DNA of 24,780 bases from Candidatus Thorarchaeota archaeon (GTDB taxonomy: Archaea; Asgardarchaeota; Thorarchaeia; Thorarchaeales; Thorarchaeaceae), in contig JAEOSL010000048.1 of NCBI GenBank assembly GCA_016840385.1, positions 1-24,780 on the forward strand, read 5' to 3'. This document shows positions 23,337 to 24,780 of this stretch, piece by piece; within the stretch, counting starts at the first letter, position 1, and every line of letters starts with the position of its first letter. Below the pieces are notes generated by a model. That model saw nothing but the letters and a program-made list of their open reading frames with translations. It was not told where the DNA came from and ran no database searches. The position numbers and the translations under genes were made by a program.

Positions 23337-23741
23337 ATGACTTCAGGACCTACTTGGAAACTAGTCAACGATGATTCGAGCATTGACGAGTTCATTGACA
23401 TACGACGAATCGTAGGAAATCAAGTAATCAGAGCATATCTTCTCGATAATATCATGGAAACCCGTAGAGTGGAAAAGATTCCTGGTAAACTACGAGGACC
23501 GAAGAGTGAGTTCAAAGACTTTGCCAAATTCCTCATTGTCAAAATTAAGAATGGGGAGTCAGAATTCAAAATTCTTGCAGAAGCAGGAGTATACGAAAAT
23601 CTGAGAATTGTCGGCACGGACTCTAAGGCTCTTACAAAGAAGACGCGAGATGAAGTTATCAAAATATTTACAGATGCTCTGGAAGATCCAGAACTTAACG
23701 ATACCAAACTGATACTCAGTAATGATTCAGAAGTAAGATGA
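23337..23741 (+). CDS. conserved-looking hypothetical protein, alpha/beta
   Basis: 134 residues, mostly charged and probably cytoplasmic. No family is recognised. The middle is a run of alternating strands and helices (IVGNQVIRAYLLDNIMETRR, FKDFAKFLIVKIKNG, FKILAEAGVYENLRIVG) and the end is helical (TRDEVIKIFTDALEDPEL). The ATG at 23337 is the first in frame; CCTATATTCG about 30 bases upstream could be its TATA box, giving a short leader. It is followed after 21 bases by the small CPVC gene with a strong SD, so the two form an operon. The two products may work together. Confidence 0.55.
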   Translation: MTSGPTWKLVNDDSSIDEFIDIRRIVGNQVIRAYLLDNIMETRRVEKIPGKLRGPKSEFKDFAKFLIVKIKNGESEFKILAEAGVYENLRIVGTDSKALTKKTRDEVIKIFTDALEDPELNDTKLILSNDSEVR

Positions 23742-23762
23742 GATTGAGCGGAGGGTGATTCG

Positions 23763-23954
23763 ATGTTTGAACGATACGCCAAATGTCCAGTGTGTGAAAA
23801 AAGAACTGTACTTAGAGTCCCACCCGATGTCATAAAGAACGCAGAACGATTTCCATTCACTGTAAAAGTCAAACATGATGATCACTACTTCTACATCAAT
23901 CTGGATAGTCAAGCATGGATTACAGACATCTTGCATCCGGAACTCGTTGAGTGA
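23763..23954 (+). CDS. small protein with a single CPVC knuckle and histidine pair
   Basis: 63 residues. An N-terminal CPVC (C8, C11) is followed by PFTVKVKHDDHYFYINLDSQ, in which two histidines (H38, H41) are spaced HxxH, so a CCHH metal site is possible. The pattern of a CxxC knuckle, an FP..V.V.H..H...I.LD strand pair and a short acidic end looks like a mini zinc-binding module. GGAGGG lies 7-8 bases before the ATG, a strong signal for so short a gene. It is second in the operon with 23337 and ends one base before the convergent PAC2 stop. Function is unknown; it may be a protein- or nucleic-acid-binding partner of its neighbour. Confidence 0.6.
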   Translation: MFERYAKCPVCEKRTVLRVPPDVIKNAERFPFTVKVKHDDHYFYINLDSQAWITDILHPELVE

Positions 23955-23955
23955 T

Positions 23956-24747
23956 TCATCCAATATACATGTCAGATGGATTTTCTCCATCTGCATCGGT
24001 TTCTGACTTTCGAACTATCTCTTTTCTTGCCCACTCGATAAATTCAATGACTTTGGTGATATGTGGTGTCATAATATCGAGGTCAACACTAATCCCCACC
24101 ATATCCACAATTCTTTCGAGTATTGCTTTTGCTGCACGATAATCAGCTTTGATTACTCCAAGAGTTTCCCCCAGAATACAGGCACCATCCATATTATACA
24201 TAGATGCAGCCCACGCGGGTATGACTCCATTTGCGCCGACGATAGCACCCGCCTCTGTAACTACGGCCTGTGGAGAATCAGAAATCGACGCCAGCAATTT
24301 CTCAGAATTTGCAGAAACATAGATTCGAGGGTCGTTAGGATAAGATTTGAAATACTCTTCATAGTCCTGTTCATACGCAGCTAGTGAATACAAAATAGTG
24401 ACCCCTAGTTTTTCAAATTCCTTTGCCACAAAATCAGCATATTCATACACACCTGTACTAGTAGATGGTTGAAAATCTGCAGTAAGGAACAAGATGTCAT
24501 GAGGTTCATCTGGTGCCGCTCGATATAGATGAAGTGTAGTCTTTGGAATTGATGCAATTCCCTTTCGCACAAGAACTCGTGGTGGAAAATCTTTACTGAA
24601 AAGATCCATGAAATGCTCTGCTCGTAGGATCTGAGAAAGGGTTTCGATTGCTATTTTCCCAACATTAGCAATTCCAGGAAGAGCTACTATAGCAACAGGA
24701 GCTTTGAGTGATTCTTCACCCACTTCCATGAATCTACGACCATACAT
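23956..24747 (-). CDS. PAC2-family proteasome assembly chaperone homologue
   Basis: 263 residues. Typical PAC2 features occur in order: APVAIVALPGIANVGKIAIE (glycine-rich start after the first strand), DILFLTADFQPSTSTGVYEY, ILYSLAAYE, VVTEAGAIVGANGVIPAWAA (the conserved GANG block), and ACILGETLG followed by DYRAAKAILERIVDMVGI. The eukaryotic relative PAC2 helps assemble the 20S proteasome alpha ring; archaeal homologues are common, with a proposed chaperone role. The frame ends in a charged tail. The ATG at 24747 is used, but an ATG six codons in (24729) is possible and no SD is evident before either, so a leaderless transcript is possible. No proteasome gene is inside the window. Confidence 0.85.
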   Translation of the reverse strand: MYGRRFMEVGEESLKAPVAIVALPGIANVGKIAIETLSQILRAEHFMDLFSKDFPPRVLVRKGIASIPKTTLHLYRAAPDEPHDILFLTADFQPSTSTGVYEYADFVAKEFEKLGVTILYSLAAYEQDYEEYFKSYPNDPRIYVSANSEKLLASISDSPQAVVTEAGAIVGANGVIPAWAASMYNMDGACILGETLGVIKADYRAAKAILERIVDMVGISVDLDIMTPHITKVIEFIEWARKEIVRKSETDADGENPSDMYIG

Positions 24748-24780
24748 GATTAACCATTGCCATAGTAACCATTTGGCCCT

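Noticed and set aside
1..24780. CRISPR array, tRNA, rRNA, IS element or prophage
   Set aside because: No regularly spaced repeats, cloverleaf sequences, transposase motifs or phage genes were seen on either strand.

Overview
The window reads as part of an archaeal chromosome, most likely from an Asgard lineage (a Thorarchaeia-like genome is my best guess, from protein content only). The evidence is a cyclic-2,3-diphosphoglycerate-synthetase-type GTPase, a PAC2 proteasome-chaperone homologue, an EMAP-type RNA-binding protein, TATA-like promoters, Shine-Dalgarno (SD)-led genes with many TTG starts, and eukaryote-flavoured proteins: a longin-like domain fused to a winged helix, an E2F/DP-type winged helix, a VwkA-type VWA and Cdc48-N-like domains. 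No tRNA, rRNA, CRISPR array, IS element or phage gene was seen.

Layout. (1) 1-3545: a possible gene fragment at the left edge, an ECF-S-like membrane protein behind a perfect 13-bp inverted repeat, a slipin/NfeD membrane operon, and a convergent CPBP intramembrane protease; hairpin terminators separate these units. (2) 3737-4912: a HEAT-repeat protein with a polylysine hinge and degenerate IP/LP repeats. (3) 4920-14182: the unusual core. A minus-strand pair encodes an amidohydrolase and a Cdc48-N-like/VWA protein with an intact metal site. Divergent from it, one 886-residue protein repeats both partners, fused in the same order, but with the amidohydrolase ligands and the VWA MIDAS residues replaced. 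A second minus-strand operon encodes a VwkA-type VWA with intact MIDAS, another Cdc48-N-like/VWA paralogue with a destroyed MIDAS, and a coiled-coil protein. (4) 14279-15241: a cyclophilin-like-fold protein and the E2F/DP-like regulator. (5) 15600-18369: the cDPGS-like GTPase, a small membrane protein and a polytopic membrane protein, with clear hairpin terminators. (6) 18440-22421: a PaaK-like adenylate-forming protein, a helical protein, a coupled EMAP RNA-binding/MazG-like pair, and the longin-winged-helix protein. (7) 22489-24747: a seven-helix membrane protein, two small co-oriented genes (one with a CPVC knuckle), and the PAC2 protein.

How the genes may work together. The core looks like an expanded family built from one ancestral amidohydrolase + Cdc48N-VWA pair, in which an active set and one or two catalytically dead copies persist side by side. 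That pattern suggests a multi-subunit complex with active and scaffolding subunits. The substrate is unknown. The Cdc48-N-like fold hints at protein or adaptor binding, but no AAA+ ATPase is encoded here. Domain calls come from reading motifs by eye, without database searches.
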